Shown piece by piece: positions 14,578 to 18,045 of a stretch of 18,045 nucleotides of DNA (position 1 is its first letter; each line of letters opens with the position of its first letter). The position numbers and the translations under genes were made by a program. The notes beneath the pieces are model-generated. The model did no database searches. It worked only from the letters and a program-made list of their open reading frames with translations, and was not told where the DNA came from. This stretch comes from Methanothrix sp. GTDB lineage: Archaea; Halobacteriota; Methanosarcinia; Methanotrichales; Methanotrichaceae. The stretch spans positions 32,682 to 50,726 of the forward strand of contig WOYM01000051.1 in assembly GCA_011620785.1 (NCBI GenBank). Reading direction: 5' to 3'.

Positions 14578-15614
14578 ATGTGGCGCACATCCAGGAGCAT
14601 CGCGGAGAAGATCACAGCCAATGGCCCCCTTTGGGTCAAGGAGGCAGCAACAAATGGATCCAACCGGGTAAGCTTCTTCAGCCAGCTGCAGGGAATGAAG
14701 ATCTACGATCGGGAGGGAAATGCAGTGGGCAAGCTATCAGACCTAGCCCTCCAGCCTGGGGATACCCTGCTGGAGATCTCGCGCATCGTCTATACCTCCA
14801 ATATCCTGAGAAGAGAAGGTCATCCTGCCCATATCCAGCGTTGGCAGCATCAATGGCGATATCCGCCTGGATGTGTCCAGGGACGAGATCCCGCCGGGAA
14901 AGCTCACCGAGGATGAGCTCCTGGTTACCGAGACCATTCTTGACCGGCAGATCGTGGATATAGACGGCCTGAAGGTGGTGAGGGTAAACGACATCCTCCT
15001 CGGCCAGGTAAAGAGATCCCTCTGCCTGGTAGGAGTGGACGTCGGCTTCAAGGGGATAATCAGGAGGCTGGGATTTGGCGGCTTTTCTGGCGGCCTGATG
15101 GCAAGACTGCCCAACCGCATTGTACCCTGGTCTTATATCGATCCCCTCGATCCCAACCTGCGAAGCCTTCACCTCAAGATCTCCAGAAAGACCATCAATG
15201 ACCTTCATCCCGCGGATATAGCCGATATCCTGGAGGAGCTGAACAACAGGGATCGTCTTCTCATTCTCGACTCCCTGGGCGAGGAGATGGGCTGGGACTC
15301 CGGGTTGAACAAGAAATTCAGGGATGCACCACAGTTTTACCTCCTCTTCACCCTGCTGATAGCTTTCGGTGCCATCTTCATACTGATTCCCGATGCGCCG
15401 CTGCTGGCGATAATGGTCCTCTCTCAGGTGATCAACGGATCCTTATTGCCGATGGTACTGCTTTTTATTCTCATTCTGATCAATGACCGGAAGATCATGG
15501 GAAAATACACCAACGGAAAGCTCTTTAATCTGATCGCCTGGAGCCTGGAGCACAACCATTATCATGAGCATCCTCACTGTGCTCTTAGTGGTTACGACCA
15601 TCTTTCCGAAATAG
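14578..15614 (+). pseudogene. Degraded NRAMP-type metal transporter with PRC and MgtE_N-like domains
   Basis: Parts of one gene lie in three frames. Frame A (14578 to about 14815) encodes a PRC-barrel-like domain containing VSFFSQLQGMKIYDREGN. After a shift, frame B (from about 14810) continues the same domain type, then an MgtE_N-like segment (LHPADIADILEELNNRDRL). It then jumps directly to the last part of an NRAMP (MntH-like) transporter: MGWDSGLNKKF, two membrane helices containing SQVINGSLLP, and INDRKIMGKYTNGKLFNLIAW. The first nine or so NRAMP helices are missing, with the junction at about 15277-15293. At 15535-15549 a 7-bp tandem duplication of GCCTGGA shifts the frame again; the next frame restores a final membrane helix ending at the TAG at 15612-15614. 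Intact relatives would import divalent metals by proton symport. A ribosome site GAGGTGAT abuts the ATG. CorA follows 35 nt later. Confidence 0.8.
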
Positions 15615-15636
15615 AAGCGATAAAGCGGGCAATATA

Positions 15637-15641
15637 GGAGG
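15637..15641 (+). promoter_or_regulatory. Shine-Dalgarno fixing the TTG start of corA
   Basis: GGAGG ends 8 nt before the TTG at 15650 and is the only strong ribosome site nearby. A GTG at 15645 is in another frame and runs into TGA within two codons, so the TTG start is favoured. Confidence 0.6.
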
Positions 15642-15649
15642 TTAGTGGC

Positions 15650-16864
15650 TTGAAGGAACCAAAAAGGGATGAATATTCGCCAGATCGCTCATCCAGCAGC
15701 TGCGCTGATGCTCCAATCAAGCCCTCTCCTGCAGGATCGCCTTATGTATCGTCCTCGATCCAATCGGAAAGAGATGCGGATATCCAGCCGGATATCCTGG
15801 CCTCTGACTCGAATTCAGTTCCAGTTCCCAATGGGTCCGCGACTCCAGAAATAAAGCCGAACCGAGAGCTGCCCAGGTTTACAGTGATAGAGTATGATGA
15901 GAATCACTTTTTTGAAACGGAGACAAATGAGGTTGAGGATTGTCTGTTATTCCGGGACCGGCCCTATATGATATGGATCAACGTGGACAGTCCCCGGCAG
16001 GTGGATTCTCTGGAAAAGCTGGGAGCATGCTATGGATTGCATCCCCTGGTATTGGAGGACATCCTCACCGACCAGCGTCCCAAGGTTGAGGATTATGAGG
16101 ACTACATATTCATCGTTCTCAAGATGCTCTACTACGAGGAAGAAGGGGACGACGTGATGGGGGATTTCAGCATTGACATGGACCAGGTGAGCATAATCTT
16201 CGGCAACAATTTTATAATATCCTTTAAGGAGAAGGATGTTGATGTGTTCCGGCCCCTCAGGGAGAGGCTGAGAACCTCCAAAGGCCGGATCAGAAAGCAG
16301 GGTGCCGACTACCTGGCCTACTCCATGATCGACTCGATCGTTGACCACTACTTTGTGATCATGGAGAAGCTTGGCGACAGGTTCGAGGATCTGGAGGACT
16401 CAGTGGTCTCCAATCCGGAGCCGGGCATCCTTCCCGCCATCTACAATCTGAAGCGGGATATGCTCTTTCTGCGAAAGTCGGTCTGGCCTCTCCGGGAGGC
16501 AATAAGCCGCATGCAGAGGATGGACTCGCACCTCATCTCCGAGACCACCAGGATCTACTTGAGGGACGTGTACGACCATACCATCCAGGTGATCGAGAAC
16601 ATAGAGACATTCAGGGATATGTCCACCTCCCTTCTGGAGACCTATCTCTCCAGCCTGAGCAACAAGCTCAATGAGGTGATCAAGCTCCTGACCATCATCT
16701 CCACCATATTCATCCCCTTGACTTTCCTGGCAGGGCTTTACGGTATGAACTTCACCCATATGCCGGAGCTGGAGCACCCCTGGGGCTATCCCGCAGTCCT
16801 GGTGCTGATGCTGCTGGTGGTGGCGGTGATGCTGGCCTACTTCCACCGGAAGAAATGGATCTAA
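15650..16864 (+). CDS. corA: CorA-family magnesium/cobalt channel
   Basis: CorA forms a homopentameric channel in the cytoplasmic membrane for Mg2+ (and Co2+/Ni2+) uptake. This 404-residue protein has the alpha/beta cytoplasmic domain from about residue 80 and the long helix with LPAIYNLKRDMLFLRKSVWPLREAI. TM1 lies at about 343-363 and ends in the YGMNF signature (GMN at 365-367), followed by an acidic periplasmic loop (MPELEHPWG) and TM2 at about 380-398 with a basic tail. An unusual Ser/Pro/Asp-rich N-terminal extension of about 75 residues makes it longer than typical CorA (about 320-350). The start is a TTG with GGAGG upstream. It follows the degraded NRAMP gene closely and may have been co-transcribed with it. 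The next gene converges from the other strand 43 nt away. Confidence 0.94.
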   Translation: MKEPKRDEYSPDRSSSSCADAPIKPSPAGSPYVSSSIQSERDADIQPDILASDSNSVPVPNGSATPEIKPNRELPRFTVIEYDENHFFETETNEVEDCLLFRDRPYMIWINVDSPRQVDSLEKLGACYGLHPLVLEDILTDQRPKVEDYEDYIFIVLKMLYYEEEGDDVMGDFSIDMDQVSIIFGNNFIISFKEKDVDVFRPLRERLRTSKGRIRKQGADYLAYSMIDSIVDHYFVIMEKLGDRFEDLEDSVVSNPEPGILPAIYNLKRDMLFLRKSVWPLREAISRMQRMDSHLISETTRIYLRDVYDHTIQVIENIETFRDMSTSLLETYLSSLSNKLNEVIKLLTIISTIFIPLTFLAGLYGMNFTHMPELEHPWGYPAVLVLMLLVVAVMLAYFHRKKWI

Positions 16865-16907
16865 AGGAGTTTGAGGCCCAGGGAATATAGCTCTCAATCA
16901 TGCCCAT

Positions 16908-17477
16908 TCAGGCTACGGCCACCTTTCTGGAGATGATGGCTCGAAGGGGATCGATCTGACCGCGTTTGGCGCTGATGGGAGCAACCCTATCCTGCCACTG
17001 TGTCCAGGGTGGGAGCATCCCCAGACGCTCGCAGATCAGGTCAAGTGCTCCATCCCTGTCCTGTTTGGCTATTCGGTCCATCTTGTTCGCTGCCAGGACC
17101 GAGTGCAGGCCCAAATCGTCCAGAAACTCCCAAAGCTCTATCTCCATCGGCACCTCGCCCCGCCCTTCCCAGCGGTCGGCTATATCCAGGAAGGATGCGG
17201 CGTCGATCACCTGCACTGCCAGGAGAATCTCCCTGGCATGCTCTTCAAAATAATGGACGATCAGATCTTTGGTCTTCTCCTGGTCGGCTTTGGTGGTTCT
17301 AAACATAAAGCCATAGCCGGGCATATCCACATAGAAGATGTTGCCTACCTTGGTCTTGAACGGGTACTGGGTGATACCAGGACGCTTGCCGATCGGAACC
17401 TTCTTTCCCGTGAGCTCCCAGAATAGGGTGGATTTGCCGACGTTGGACCTGCCGATGAGGACAACTTCCTTGGACAT
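16908..17477 (-). CDS. engB: EngB/YihA-type GTPase (ribosome biogenesis)
   Basis: This 189-residue protein is a TRAFAC-class GTPase of the EngB (YsxC/YihA) family, which in bacteria assists large ribosomal subunit assembly. All G motifs are visible: G1 GRSNVGKST at residues 9-17, G2 in GIT (T36), G3 DMPGYG at 51-56, G4 NKMD at 131-134, G5 SAKRG at 169-173. The upstream open frame to 17846 is not part of the gene; it runs antisense through the divergent gene, and the family N-terminus starts at ATG 17477. Archaeal members are annotated as probable EngB; their exact role is less well established. It is divergent from the cysteine-cluster gene with 57 nt between the two starts, so the promoters must overlap closely. 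Confidence 0.92.
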   Translation of the reverse strand: MSKEVVLIGRSNVGKSTLFWELTGKKVPIGKRPGITQYPFKTKVGNIFYVDMPGYGFMFRTTKADQEKTKDLIVHYFEEHAREILLAVQVIDAASFLDIADRWEGRGEVPMEIELWEFLDDLGLHSVLAANKMDRIAKQDRDGALDLICERLGMLPPWTQWQDRVAPISAKRGQIDPLRAIISRKVAVA

Positions 17478-17534
17478 GGCATTAAGAGGAAGGGCAAGAT
17501 TGAAAAGGATGCCTATCTGAGAACAATAGCATAA

Positions 17535-18045
17535 ATGACGGAAGGGGAAAAGGATCCAAAAGAGGTCGCAGTTCTGCTCTTGAAGGCTACGATGCTCCCC
17601 GACGGAGAGGTCTTCCCGCGGTTCGATCAGCCGAAGTACACCCCGGCAGATTACACCCGCATGGCCTGCCACATTCTTTTCCGTTGCCACCGATGCGGGA
17701 CATGCTGCACCACCGGAGACCCCATCCGCCTGCGGCCCGAGGATGCGGCACAACTGGCAAAGCATCTCAAAATCCCCCTGAACAGGGCCCTGAAAAAGTA
17801 CACCATTCCCGATCCCAAAAAGCCCGGAGTTCTGGACTTCAAGCACATCCTGCCCTGCAAGTTCTATGACCGATTGGCGGGCGGCTGCAAGATCTATGCT
17901 GCCCGTCCCTGGTCCTGCCGCATCTTTCCTTTCCTTGGGGTCTACGGCTCTTCTGATCAGGTGGTGGTAAACCCGTCATGTCCGGGTTCTGTGGAGACTA
18001 TGGGGATTTTAACCCGGGCGATGGAAGAGGTACAAAGGGAGCAGG
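17535..18045 (+). CDS. YkgJ-family cysteine-cluster protein (partial, runs off the window)
   Basis: The frame from ATG 17535 stays open to the window end (170 residues, no stop), so the C-terminus is missing. It shows the YkgJ/CxxCxxCC zinc or iron chelate family pattern: CHRCGTCC at residues 51-58 (Cys 51, 54, 57, 58), then Cys 108, Cys 118 within GGCKIYAARPWSCRIFPF (Cys 128), and Cys 149. Members are thought to bind metal clusters; the biological role is mostly unknown. No Shine-Dalgarno is visible before the ATG, so the message may be leaderless or nearly so. It diverges from engB across only 57 nt. Confidence 0.85.
   Translation, partial: MTEGEKDPKEVAVLLLKATMLPDGEVFPRFDQPKYTPADYTRMACHILFRCHRCGTCCTTGDPIRLRPEDAAQLAKHLKIPLNRALKKYTIPDPKKPGVLDFKHILPCKFYDRLAGGCKIYAARPWSCRIFPFLGVYGSSDQVVVNPSCPGSVETMGILTRAMEEVQREQ

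Noticed and set aside
17478..17846. N-terminal extension of EngB to a 312-residue protein
   Set aside because: It is antisense to the YkgJ-type gene with its clear CxxCxxCC pattern, and the EngB family N-terminus begins at 17477.
1..18045. CRISPR arrays, insertion sequences, attachment sites, tRNA or rRNA genes
   Set aside because: No regularly spaced repeats, transposase motifs, terminal inverted repeats with target duplications, or tRNA T-loop signatures were found in any intergenic region.

Overview
The window comes from a methanogenic archaeon of the order Methanosarcinales, and Methanothrix (Methanosaeta) is my best guess. Two genes belong to families restricted to methanogens or their close relatives: methanogenesis marker 14 and the methyl-coenzyme M reductase activation ATPase, component A2. 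Archaeal-type RadA, a multi-OB-fold RPA, an archaeal PriL-like iron-sulfur domain, a Ski2-like helicase and Lrp regulators fit this. The genus is an inference from protein style, base composition and abundant TTG/GTG starts; no rRNA is present.

Layout. 1-2.5 kb: a Ski2-like helicase (+) with two extra cysteine clusters. 2.7-3.3 kb: a small secreted protein (+). 3.4-5.6 kb: a two-gene minus-strand unit, mmp14 followed 18 nt later by a stand-alone PriL-type Fe-S domain protein. 5.64-6.02 kb: a 380-nt gene-free stretch full of inverted repeats, some mutually exclusive. 6.0-11.9 kb: a tight minus-strand operon in transcription order metG - atwA (component A2) - rpa (three OB folds) - radA. It starts at a promoter that carries a pair of direct repeats near the expected transcription start. 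12.1-13.9 kb: two secreted, Asn/Ser/Thr-rich proteins (+), each followed by a plausible terminator. 14.0-14.5 kb: an Lrp/AsnC regulator. 14.6-15.6 kb: a decayed NRAMP-type metal transporter with two frameshifts and a large internal deletion. 15.65-16.9 kb: a CorA Mg2+ channel. 16.9-17.5 kb: an EngB GTPase (-). 17.5 kb to the window end: a divergent, truncated YkgJ-type cysteine-cluster protein (+).

How the genes work together. The main operon combines translation (MetRS), activation of methyl-coenzyme M reductase (component A2) and homologous recombination/ssDNA binding (RadA, RPA). The neighbouring unit repeats the theme by pairing a methanogenesis marker with a primase-like Fe-S protein. 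The right side is metal-ion transport: a dead NRAMP next to a live CorA. There is no sign of a CRISPR array, insertion sequence, prophage or tRNA/rRNA gene. The most unusual items are the isolated PriL Fe-S domain next to mmp14, the hairpin-rich leader region, the repeat pair at the metG-atwA-rpa-radA promoter, and the well-resolved decay of the NRAMP gene.
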